64,000 nt of DNA from Cinclus cinclus. Its lineage: Eukaryota > Chordata > Aves > Passeriformes > Cinclidae. The DNA lies in assembly GCF_963662255.1 (NCBI RefSeq), contig NC_085049.1:57645158-57709157 (forward strand). The letters run 5' to 3'. This document shows, in pieces, positions 36,301 to 47,800 of this stretch; positions within the stretch are counted from its first letter, which is position 1; every line of letters begins with the position of its first letter. The notes under the pieces are model-generated. The model saw nothing but the letters and a program-made list of their open reading frames with translations, ran no database searches and was not told the DNA's origin. The translations under genes and the position numbers were made by a program.

Positions 36301-37280
36301 GTGAAATTGGTGCTCCATAAAGGAAAAGCAGAGACCAGCAGCTCCCTGTGAACCCTCTTTTCCACAGGCATTTCACGCGTGGCTCTGCAGCTAGGTCACC
36401 CCGGGCACCTAAGCATTGCTGTGCATGTGCCCCAGGCTCACACAGGGCTTTGACATGGCCTGCCACACTGGGGTTGCCATGCATGATGGCTTGCACTGGC
36501 TAGATGGCAATTCCACACACATGCACACGCAAAAATATAATTGGGATTACAGAGGATCAAAAGCAGACTGGGAGCCAAAAATCAGACAGTTGGGGGAAAA
36601 CTGGAGTGCAGCAAAAAGGAGGAATGGCCCCAGTTGTGTGTATGAGCTGTGTGATAATCAGTGCACTATAGTTATTGCTTCTGTAGTGTATAAAGCTCAA
36701 GGCTGTACTCAGTACAGTCACACTGCTGATTTCAGTATTGTGTTCCAGAAATGAACTCAAGTTGCTGAGAGAGTGATGAGAATTTTCAGGGACTAAAAGG
36801 GAGCTGAATAATGGGTTGTGTGGGGTAGATAGGTTTGCGGGGTGGATTGCAGATTGCCCTTAATGAATAAACAAAAAGTGAAATCGAATTTTTTGTAACT
36901 GTCACCAGCTTTGGGAAGAGGAGTTTGAATTGTAGAAAGAGCACTGGAGGACAGATGTTGAGGATGTTCTGCTAGAAATAGCAAGGGTCAGGCAGGGCTG
37001 GTGCTTGGTAGGTAAAGCTCACATCAGACAAATCTCTCTGAGTGCCGTGGGTAGACACGACCCGCTGTTGGAGCTGCGCTGGAACACGATGGCGTTTTGT
37101 TCTCTCAGAGCTTGTGGATAACTCCACTGCTTTGGCATCTATTTCGGCTTCGGGATAGCTATCTTTTAGGGTGCTGCCTCTGGGGAGCACAGGGTAAGTC
37201 TCTCGGCAGGAGGTGAGGTGGACCCTGGGAGCTGCAGCCGAGGGAAAGGGCTGGGGGCTGAGCCGCAGCCCCGGGCGCAC
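33352..37280. other. NOL12 3' UTR and intergenic DNA
   Basis: No coding exon recognised between the NOL12 stop and the TRIOBP promoter region. A candidate NOL12 poly(A) signal (AATAAA) is at 35001-35006, which would make a 1.65-kb 3' untranslated region; an earlier variant signal may be used instead. The rest is AT-richer DNA with A-runs near 35836-35850 and a C-run near 36200. Confidence 0.5.
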
Positions 37281-37290
37281 CCCCGTCCCC

Positions 37291-37440
37291 ATCCCCATCC
37301 CATCCCATCCCATCCCATCCCATCCCATCCCATCCCATCCCATCCCATCCCATCCCATCCCATCCCATCCCATCCCATCCCATCCCATCCCATCCCATCC
37401 CATCCCATCCCATCCCATCCCATCCCATCCCATCCCATCC
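37291..37440. repeat. (CCCAT)n pentanucleotide microsatellite
   Basis: About thirty nearly perfect copies of CCCAT over 150 bases, directly upstream of the CpG-rich TRIOBP promoter. Because the unit is five bases long, all frames of both strands stay open through it and produce false repetitive open frames (Pro-Ser-His-Pro-Ile or Trp-Asp-Gly-Met-Gly). These are not proteins. Length is likely variable between individuals. Confidence 0.95.
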
Positions 37441-37660
37441 CCGGCCGCTCCATCTCCCACCCGCTGCCCGCGACACGTGGGAGCCCCGCGCCCGTGGGCG
37501 TCATGGCCGCGCGCCGCCGCCGGCCACTCAGGAGGCGGCATTCAAATCGCTGTCCGGGGGCAGCCAATCAGAGCCGAGGGGGCGGGGCCTCGCTCCCCGC
37601 GGTTCCCACGGCGAGCTTCATTGAGGGGGGAGCTCGGCGGGCGGCGAGGTGCTGGGAGCC
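37441..37660 (+). promoter_or_regulatory. upstream CpG-island promoter of TRIOBP (long form)
   Basis: CpG-dense DNA with a CCAAT box at 37564-37568 (AGCCAATCAG context) and a GC box (GGGGCGGGG) at about 37579-37587. No TATA box is seen. It lies 1.2 kb before the first TRIOBP coding exon, so a noncoding first exon with a donor somewhere after 37600 is likely. I could not choose that donor with confidence. Confidence 0.65.
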
Positions 37661-38179
37661 ATAGGGAAGCTGAGGTACTGGGGATACTGGGAGGTACTGG
37701 GAGCACTGAGCACGGCCGGCTACATGCATGCCAGAGGCCCTGGGGATCGCAGCATTATCCTGATAGTAGGCTCCGAGGGATGTGGGGAGTAATGATTTGC
37801 CCATCAGGCAGTGGGGTACCAAGGGCTCCAGCCACGGGTGGCAGTCCATGGGCAGTGGTGGGCAGCGATGTTGGCGTGTTTTGTGCTGCATTCCTGGCAG
37901 GGGAGTGCTTAGGCTCCTGTCAAGCGTTTTGTGTGAACAAGTCAAGCAAATACGCCCCAGTGTGAGGAAGGATGCTGCAAGGCTGGCACCTAGTACAATT
38001 TGCTGTACTGAAAATGAGTGCACTGACAAACAAAAATTATAGCTTTGTTTTTTGGCATTGACGTTTGGCCTTGGTTTTGGGGAGCAGCCATTTGGGGATC
38101 AGCTGCTCTGACTCAAATGTCCATGTTTATGGCACCAGTGGCATGTTCACGTCTCAGATGCTGGTCCGATTTCATGTCC

Positions 38180-38211
38180 TTCTGTTGGTGCCTCCTCCGG
38201 CACCAACAGAA
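38180..38211. repeat. perfect 13-bp inverted repeat
   Basis: Arms 38180-38192 and 38199-38211 are exactly complementary and enclose a six-base loop (TCCTCC). Pairing does not extend beyond the arms. It lies between the TRIOBP promoter region and the first coding exon, so it is probably in the first intron. Confidence 0.85.
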
Positions 38212-38871
38212 ATTAGGCAGAACCCTCCCGTCTCAGATCACAACCTCAAATCCGAGGACTCACTCTCAAACCTTGCAGGACAGAGGAGGTGATGGTGGGC
38301 AGGATGCTTGCAAAAAAACAGAACAGAAATGTGATCCTGCTGTCATGTTAGCAATGCTTGTTACCCTTCACAGCAGTCCACTGTCCTCAGGTCTCAAAAT
38401 TTTAGTAGGATTAACAAGTTTAGGAAGAGTCTGAGTAGATTTCCAGATTTCCTAAGCTGTTAGAGCCATCCCTTTATGACCAACATAATTAAGAAGAAAG
38501 GTTTTGGTTTTGTGCCTTTTAAGAGAGAAAGAACACTTCCATCAAACAAAATAGCAGGATATGCACATCATTCCTTCTGTTCACAAGGACTCCCAAACTG
38601 AGGGGTGTCAGCAGTTGTTTCAGGGTGCAGTGCCCCTTCTAAAAGAGGTGCCTGCTGGAACACACTCTTTTATTACCTGTATATATATGGATCACCTTGT
38701 ACCTGGGTTCCCTTTGATTCCAGTATTGACAGGTGGGAGCAGCAAACTTCAGTCTGGAAATAACATTCCTGCTTCCACAGCTTCTTCTGCTGCTGTTCTT
38801 TCCTCCTTTTTCTCCTGGCTGGCCCCTGCCAGTAGCCCATCAGCCAAAGATCTTCGTCCCTGCTATGCACA

Positions 38872-41800
38872 ATGTCTGGTTCAGTGGATGACATGCCTTG
38901 CATGAACTTTGAAGCCAACGTTTTTGCAAAGAGCCTGTGCCAGCACTGTTTCCGAGCCGCAGGGGCTCACCAGCATGCTGTCCAGGTGAGCTCCTCCATC
39001 CCACCTGCCAGCTATGGATACTTCATTAAGGGCCTCTTTGTTCTGTACTGGGACTCCACCTGCCTTTTTAGAGATAGAAATCCCTAAGACAAAGGCTCAG
39101 CCAGGATTTCTAGACAGGGAAAACCTCTATGGGCAGAGATTCTTTGCAGGCATAGGAGTGCTTAATTTAACTGTGCCAGACCAAAACTGGGAACCAAGCT
39201 TAGCAGGGAAGTGCTGGACACTGGATACAAGGGACTTGATGGACCCTGGAAGGGAAAGCAGGGGTGTTGCAGTTGCAAAGCTACAAGGAGGGAATTGGAG
39301 GCTGGCAGAGCAGGGACCCACCCTGTATTAATCTCTGCTTGATGCTTGCTGGCATTTACAGCTTTGCCTCACCTTAAATATGGTCCTGGTTGATTCTCTG
39401 TAACCTCAGCTGTTGGCTTGGGGCTAGGAATCAATTCTGTCCCTCTGGCAGCTTCAGCAAGCTGTTCCCAGAGGAGAAGGCAGAAGAGGGAAAAATCTCA
39501 TGGGGTTTTGGACTCCAGATACCTCGACCCAACAGGATCCTTTGGGACAGGGCTGGACACACAAACTACTTGGCTGTCTCAGACTGGGCGACAGCTGGTT
39601 TCATGTTCACAAAGGGTTTCGTGTTGTTTGACGTCCTCCAGGAGCGACTGGCCAAGGATGATGAAATAGTAATGAGCCTCCCTCTCTCTTTCTCGCCCTC
39701 TCCCCCTCTTCTCCTGGCCTTGAGCCCTCTAAGGTTACCTCAGCCCTTCACCCTCGATCTGCTCAGAGCTGTCACCTCTGAGTGAATTGTGGTGCGGGTG
39801 AGACGCTGGAGGGAAGGCAGCGCAGACAGCTGGCTCCCCGGAGCCTCCCCCACTGCTGCTCGTAAGCCCCGCAGGTAAAGGGGGCCAGGGAGGATGCTGA
39901 TGCCTGCAAGCCCTGACAGAGAGAGGCAGAGGCTGGGACTACAGCCTTTCCTGCAAAAATCTTCCTTCTTCTTGGCTCCACTGCTTCTCCCTGAGCTATC
40001 CTGCTGGTGAGGGAGAGCGGCTATCAGCAGCATCAGTGCCAACATGGGGAGGGCAGTTTCCCTGAACCCTCATCCGTATGTGCAGTCTTTGGGATGTCTG
40101 CAACATTCAGCATCAAATAGGAGCACGCTGGACCTCTCTGGCCTCTTGATGTAGGAGAAAAATTTCAATGGTGGGCTGGGAGAGATATCAAGAGCCCGGG
40201 AAGCCAGGCTGCTCTCAGGGGAGGTAGAAGAAGCAGGCATTCCCAAGAGGCAGCCTTCATCCTCATCCTTGTCACGCTGACAGCACCATTGCACCCCTTC
40301 TTCCTCGCAGGATCATGCCACGGAGGTCACAGGGCGCAATGCCAGCAGCGACGCAGCACCAGGAGAGCCCTGGGACTCCCTCCATATTTTAGCCCCACAG
40401 TGTGAAGTATACGTGTGTGTGGGCCCAGCAGAGGGCACGGAGCGGTGAGTACCAGCCGGGAGCCCTGCTGCTCCAACAAGCCCCTTCGGTGGGAACAACA
40501 GACGAGGGGGAGCGGGAAGCCAAGCAGGGGGAAATCAGCTGCCTTTTCCCTCATGCTCTTGCACACTGGTGCCTGGGAAAAAGGACTGAGAAACCCCCAC
40601 AGCATGCCCTCTAGCCATTCCTCTGGGCTGTTCCTGGAGAGGTCAGGGGGCCCCTGACAGGGTCTCCTTCATCCTCATTCCCTCCAGGTGGTTTCAGGAC
40701 AGGCTCTGCCAGCCTCTGCCCATCCAGTAGAGAGTGAGTCAGTGTGGCTTGGGCTGCCAGTGCTGTCACTTGCCCCTGAGCTCTGCGGGCTGTGCTGACC
40801 ACCAGCTGTCCTCTCTCCCTGCCCCACAGCTGGCACGAGAGCAGGCGATATCCCCCACTCAGCCCCGGAGCTGAGGGTGAGCACAGAGAAACTGGCACCG
40901 ACCCCAGCGCCTGTGCCGAAGCCAACTCCACGCTTGCCAGGGTGAGATGGGGATCTCTTGTGGTTTGGGTTATTTTGGTCTCCCCAGCTCCCTTGGCCCT
41001 TCAATGCCACTTTTGCTGGGCCCATTCAGCAGGTTTCTGGGCACACAAACATGTTGAATTTGCCCCTCTGGCTCTCCTGCTTTGGGCAGATGGAAGAAGG
41101 AGCCCATCATGTGCAGGAAGGTGGATTTGATGATCCTTATGGGTCCCCTAAAACTTGAGATATTTTATGATTCTGAGGTCCTGAGATGCAAGGGGGGGAT
41201 CAGTTGAGACTCTTGGTCCCCACAAAGGAGGCTCACCCCTTATAGAGCTCACAAGATTTGCTCTTGGATACTTCCATGTGGACTTTTCTATGTTGTTTCT
41301 TGCCGTCATTGGTCTGAGATCATCTTATATTCACACAGCTCCTCTTCTGGTTCCTTTTTACCAGCAGCTTTGGGTTGAGCAGGCCGTAAATTTTCATATA
41401 TACTCTTACCTCCTTCCAACCCAAAAAAGCTACTTGTCCTCATTGCAGAGGTCTGCCCTATCTTGTCTCCCAGGAAGGGGAAATGACCCGGCTGTGGGAC
41501 AACACTTTGGGATCGGGCAAACGGGACATGATGAGCTACTTGGGCCATAAGGAGGAGGTGCAGTCACAAGTCCCACAGGCAGGCAGACCCAGGTGGGCTC
41601 AGCCTGTTCCCTCTGGATCCTGGGTGAGAACTGAAGCCCAGGGCTTTAGGAAAGAAATATGTCCACTGAAAGCAGGTACTCTTGGTTTGCTCCTGTGTGA
41701 GATCCTGGTTCTTGTTTACTTTCCACCCAGGGGTCTCTGAGGTTCAAGGCAGATCTCTGCTTAGATTTAGCATTTCTTTATCTAATTCTGGTCCCAGGAA

Positions 41801-44800
41801 GTGTTCAACACATCCATGGGCACTATGTGAGAGTCCATCCGTGTGCGTGCTGACCGTGAACCGTGGGTGTCTCGGGTGCTCTCTATCTGCATGGTTTGGC
41901 ATGCCCTCGGCTCGAAGTGCTGTGTTCCAGTGCTCCCACGCTGCCTCGAGGGAGTCTGGGTTTTATCTCTGCCCTCCTGGACCATTTCTAGCTCTCCTCC
42001 GAAGACCTGCTTTGCCGTGGACGTGGTGGCATCCCGCGTCGCTTGCGCTTCCCCCAGTAACGGCCTTCTCCCCGTCCCAGAGCACCATCCTGCCAGCCAG
42101 AAGCCTGAGGAGAGCTGGCCAAAGCACCGAAAAACTGACCCTCCCTGGGCATCCACCCTGCCATGTGCCCCAGCAGGCTCCCCACCAGCCCGCAGTGACT
42201 TGCTGGGTAGCAGTGGGCACCTCTCCGGCCCAAGGGCTCGGGAGTCCCACGGGCACTCCAGCAGCAGGAGTGCCGAGGGGAGGCACGTGCTGGAGAGGCA
42301 GCAGTACACGGTGCTGGCAGACCTGCCCAAGCCCAAGCGCCTCAGCCAGAGGGATGCAGTTGACCGCTATGGCTCCCGGACACTCAGCCCTGGCCGAGTG
42401 GAGGTGGAGAGGATATTTGGATGCGAACGCAGGTGAGAAATAACGGGACTCCACAGCAGTCAGAGGCAGGGGATTACCTTTCTGTGCTGTTTAGGGGCCC
42501 CCACCTCTGAATCACTGTGATTCAGGGAGAAGGCAGGGCTAGATGGCAGAACTCAGCTTTCAGCTGTGCTTAAATTTCCCTCAAAGCAAGGGCTGGCTCA
42601 GAGCCTCCTCCATTGCAAGAGCTGAAGCTGTTGGAAAGGTGGAGCTAAGCTGTACTGGTAGAAGGGAACAGCCCACTTTCCTCATCCTCACAGCCACCTG
42701 GAAGCTGCAGGACATGCTGCAAAGCGGGGCTTCCCACAGTAAAAGGGGAAGGAAAGAGGTCCCACCATCAATGGCTCCCCAGGGATTCCATGTAGGAGCC
42801 ACTCAGGAAATGATAAAGGATGCCAAAAAGTACACAGCAGCTGTTTAGGCTTTAGCTGGAGGAGCAACAGCAGCTCCAGTACTGGTAGTACAGGGCAGGA
42901 GGGGACATAAAGAGGGACTGGGAAAGTATCCTGGGCAAGGGGTAAAAAAGATGGAGGTAAGGTTGAGGAATAGGGTGAAGAAGACATGGGTGAGGCAGCA
43001 GGATATGGAAGCTAAGGTGGTTGATGGGGACAGGGAGAGGATATGGGGCACACAGTGTCTTGGGGCAGGTGGAGGTCTGTGGGGTCAGGCTAAGGTGGAG
43101 CAGCGTTTGCAGGGGCTCTGCTTCCAAGCTGAGGAACCCTGGATCAACTGTGTGTGCCCACAGGAAATCAGAGACGCTGGAGGCTTTCCAGGCTCTGGAG
43201 GAGGGCCGTGTGGACCGGCTTGATGGCAAGACACCGGTGCCACCCAGCAAAGGTCACCTAACTCGGAGGCGGTCCAGCCCCAACCTGCCCAGGGAGGTGA
43301 GGCTTGGCTGCACAGCAGGACCTAATCACAGCTCTGCAAGCTGAGTTGCTATCTCCTGTCACATTTTCCTCTACTTCTGCCACGTGCTTCTGTCTTTCAT
43401 TCCCCTTCTCTCTCTTCCCTTTAATCCCAGCTCTCCCTCTGTCATGGATCCCTTGGCTCTTAAAATGCAGCAGCCTTTTCACCCTCTGGGTGCAAGAGGC
43501 TTCTCTACAGTATGGAGTGGCTCCATGCACAGGAATGCTCTCTGGGGAACCATTTAACCAAATCACCTGCCAGCCCTGATCCCATCTTGCTCTGCTCATT
43601 GGCACTTTTTTAAGAGCACTCCCTGCTCTCTCTCTCCCCTGTGACCTAGGGTCAGCGACTCTCCTGGCAGCTCGAGCAGCGCAGCAGAGACCCCAAGGAG
43701 CGCCGGCGTTCCCCCAGCCCAGCTCAGCACCCCGAGAAGGCCACCAGGACCCGGGGGGACTCCCCACGCCCTGCCAGCCCTGGCTGGCTGCTGGAGAGAG
43801 GCAGCCGAAGCCCACCCTCTGCAAGCCCAGCCCGCAGGTCGGAGAGGAGAGCAGGAGAGCCCGTGAACCCTCCCTGTCACACTGAGAAAAGCTGGAGAAG
43901 CCGAGGGGAGCCTGCTCATCCCCCAGACTCGGACAGGGGCCGAGCCACCTGGCAAGCACGGGGTATACGGCAAGCACTGGAGAAGAAGAGCCAAGGGGAT
44001 TCCCTGCACTCCACAGGTGCTGGGAAGGGCTCGGATAACATCAGACTGAGCCGGGCAGGGCCACCACCATGGGCCCTGAGTCCTGGGAGACATACAGAGA
44101 GCACAAGGAAAAGCCAAAAGGAGATCTCCCCTCCCAGCTTGGTGCGGGGGGCAGAGAGGCAGCGAGTGAAGCCAGGGGAGCCACTGTACCTTGCAGGGCC
44201 CAGGAAGCCATCCGAATGCAGCTGGCAGAACCTCCGGGAAAAGCTGACATCCTCCCAACCTGGGAAGGGCACCAGCAGTGACTGCAAAGGCCGAGGCAAG
44301 CCCCTGCGCCCTACAAGCCCAACACGACCTCTGGAGCAGGACTGGAGGGGCTGTGGGGATGCCCACCAAGCACAGGTGTGGGAGATGGACTGGAAGCGCC
44401 AAGAGATGCCCGTGTGCCATGGAGATGTGATGCACCAGCTGGAAAGGGACTGGAAAAGCCCTGCTAGATGTCTGGATGTGGGACTACGGTCAGATGACAG
44501 CTGGAAAAGGCCCGAGAGTCCAGCACAGCACCTGGAGGAGGACTGGAAGGGTCGCGAGCATGCACGAGATACTCACAACCCTGAGAAGCCATTGGAAACT
44601 GATTGGGGGAACAAGAGTCTTCTCATTTACCATGTGAGTAGGGCAGGAGCCAGAGGGGATGGGGGACCTTGCAAAGCCTGAAACTGGCGAGCAGAGACTG
44701 GGTGTGTCCCCTGGGTTGCAATTCTCTGCGCCCTGATTCCCTCGGATCCTCTGCTTCTCCAGGGAAATTGTACTGCCCGCCTGGCACTGGGAGGAGGGAA

Positions 44801-47800
44801 GATGTTTTCTTCCCTGTCCCATGCCAGGAGACAGACGCTTGGATCTGGGAAACTGAGGTGAGGACTAAACCCCAATGGCTTCAGCTCCTGCTTTCTCCCC
44901 TGCAGCCCCAGCTGGGTGGAAGCACCTTCCCACAGCAAAGCAGCACTGGCTCCTCAGGAAGCCTGCAGCCACATTTGAATGCCAGTAAGAAGCGCACCAA
45001 GGTAGGGGCCAGGCCCTGGGGAATTGTGAGGAAGGGCAGCTGCCCTTCTCTGTGGGTCACTGTGGGCAAGACCTAGTTCTGCAGCACCTGGACTCTGATC
45101 AGGTCCAACACGGTGCTGCCTTCCCACTAATGCTCCCCTTCGCTTTGTCTTTCACCCATTTCTTAAGTGGGGAAACTGAGCCACAGAGCCTTTTTATAAT
45201 GTCAGAGAAGGGCAAACAGTAGACCTGGGACTAAAATCTCAGTACAGCTACTTTGCTTTATTATTGGCCAGTGTTGTGATGGCACGGAGGGTTTTACAGG
45301 GATGAAGTGGGCTTTGGTGGTGAGAAAGAAGATACAGTGTATTGTGTTGGCATTCCCGTGAAATGGCATTGCAGCAGCTATGGGGGGCTGCAGATAGTAT
45401 TCCGGGAGCCTGTGTAGCAGGCAGCTGCACACAAGTTCCTGCCTCTGTCCCCCCACTGTGCACATCAGTCATCTCAGCCAGGTCATCCTCTCCTAGGACC
45501 TGGCTTTGTTCTTTATACAAGGACGAACTGCAGCCAGGAAAGAGGCTGTCAAAGGCCTCTGAAACTTGAAACGGGTGACATCCTTTCCCTCACTTCCCTG
45601 CATCATCCAGAGAGGAGCCCAAAGTCCTGAACTCACCGTGTATACAACTGGGCCAGATCGCCTCACCTCTGCCAGGTTTCTTTCTGTGCCAGCACTGAGC
45701 TCTAGCATCTTCCTTTTGCCTTGCAGTAAGAAGCATCTCCTTGGTGTGATTGCACAGTAGAGCCTGGCATTTTGTCATGCACAGCCCCTCTTCCCTTTTC
45801 CTTTGGGACCCTCTCTAACAATTCCCTTTACTGAGGCCAGCTGGTGTGGCTTTCCAGGAGCACCGGGAGTCTCCCTATGACCTCCTACCACCCCTGTCAC
45901 GAACCCAGAGAGGTTCAGTTGGTTGGATAAAACCGAGCAACCCCTGGAGCCAAGGCAAGGACTCTATTGTGTGTACTGCTCAAAATACCTGCCTGAGAAA
46001 AATCCCAGCCTGAGAGAGCAAACCTTGCCTGGGTAAAGGCTGGGCTCCTGACAGTCCTTTCCTGGGGCAGCAGCGGCTGAACCCGTCCCGCCAGCGAGGT
46101 GGGAAGGAGACATGGCTCAGCCCCAGCATCGCCCCAGTCCCGTCCCGTCCACAGCGTCCCGGGGCCGCCGCCTCTTTCCGTGCGGACCGGCGGCCTCGCC
46201 CGCCCCGGCGGCTCCATTGGCTGCGGGCGGTCGGGGCGGCGGCGGAGGCTGCCATTGGCCTGCCCGGGTCCTCCCAGGAAGTTCTGGGGGGAGGAAAGAA
46301 AAGTTTTTTTGGGGTGGTTTTCTTTTTTTCCTCCTCCTTTCCTTTTCCTTTTTTTTTTTTTTTTCTTCCTTTTGAAGAAAAAAAAAAAAGGAAAGAAGGA
46401 AAGCGGCGCGCGGGGATCGCGGGGCGGGCGGCGGAGCGGGCATGGTGGGGCTGCGGAAGCCGCCCGGGCGCTGAAGCCGCCCCGCCGCCCTGGCTGCCAG
46501 CGCCCGGCCCCGCCGCGACCCCGGCCCCGGCCCCGGCCCCGCCGGCCGCGGAGTCCCCGCCATGACGGTAAGTCGAAATTTGGAGTCGTGACTTGGAGGG
46601 CGATGATCGCGGGGACTCCTCCTCCGGAGCCCGGGGAACAGTGCGGGGCTGGGAGGGGGCGGGGGTCCCCAGCTGTCAGCCGCCGCCTCCCCCGGGGTCC
46701 CTGCGCTCCGGGGCTCTCTGGAGCCGCCGCTCCATGGGGACTCTGGCCCCGGGACTCCAGGCTGTGACGGTTCTTCCTTGGCTCCCTTCCCCGTCACCGC
46801 CGGGATCCCCCCAGAGCTCCCCGTGGGAGTGGGCACCACCCCACCCCGATAGGAGTGAGCGTGGACCGGGCTGAGTCCGGGCCAGCTCAGCGCACCCATG
46901 ACCGCAGTCGGATGCTCCCCGGGCGTGGGGAGCTCCTGCTCGCTGTGGGAAACAAATGCGGTTTGGGGCAGGGAGCATCCCACCCCTGGGGCGAGCCTTC
47001 CCTGGCACAGGCGGCTGGCGGCCGGGAGCGGGGTAATGGAGGTGACAGGCTGGGCTGTGCCCGCCGGCGTCTCGCACGGGCGCGCTGGGAAAGGGAGAGC
47101 CCGTCCCCCCGCTGCTCTTCTTACTGCACGTGTAGATTCGGGAGCTGCATGAGTGCTCCAGCCTGGGGGGGGGGGGGTTTACTTTCACCCCGCTGAGCTG
47201 GAGCGGTTTTGCTTTGTGTTTTGGCCTGGGGCCCACGCCTTGTGAAGCGGGTTCCCTTTTTAGAGGAGACATTGTGCGTTCCGGGAGGCTTGAGAGCCCC
47301 TTGCACCATCTCCCGGAGGTGAGAGGAAGCAGTGCCCCAAAATCTGCAGTGCTGAGGAGCTTTTGGGAAGAGCAGGAGGCACGGTGATGACAAAGGCTGG
47401 TGATGGGAGGACACACCTGACTGTCCTGCTTGGACACTGAGCTTTCTCAGCCTTCCACAGCCTCTTCTCCACTTCTCCATCCTGGCGCCTCAGTACCACC
47501 CAGAAGTCATTCCTTTGCTCCCACCCCGTCCCTTTTCCTTCTTTGGTGTTTACATTCTTCGGATACTTACAGACTGTTATCACCTTCCCTGTAGCCCTTC
47601 TTCAACCAGAGCAGGCAGCTGCCGCTCCTTAACCTGCTGTTGCAAGCCAGTCTTTCCAGATATCACCTGTGTCCCCAGCTACCTGAGGCCCCTTCCAGTG
47701 CTTCTACCTGGCCAGCTGTGGGACTGAACATAAAACTCTGAGGGGTATGGATGCAGGTGGACAAAATCACTGCCACCACCTCCCAAGCCATCTGCAGCCC

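Noticed and set aside
36972..37965. Overlapping repetitive open frames on both strands (Trp-Asp-Gly-Met-Gly and Pro-Ser-His-Pro-Ile types)
   Set aside because: They come from the CCCAT microsatellite, whose five-base unit lacks stops in every frame.
39390..39785. Open frame of 131 codons in a TRIOBP intron, considered as an exon
   Set aside because: No resemblance to human TRIOBP that I can see, no well-placed acceptor-donor pair in the right phase, and the exons at 38872 and 40311 join in frame without it.
44763..44857. Possible TRIOBP exon between two accepted exons
   Set aside because: Splice sites look fine, but its 95-base length would shift the frame and put a stop in the next exon.
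45858..45912. Possible TRIOBP exon (Glu-His-Arg-Glu-Ser-Pro-Tyr start)
   Set aside because: Good acceptor but weak donor (GTTCAG), and it ends in phase 1, which does not fit the phase-0 PH exon at 50202.
46099..47437. Open frames of 222-288 codons in the Tara CpG island, both strands
   Set aside because: GC-rich promoter DNA leaves few stops. Products are Pro/Gly/Arg/Ser-rich with poly-Phe or poly-Lys from the T/A runs and match no family.
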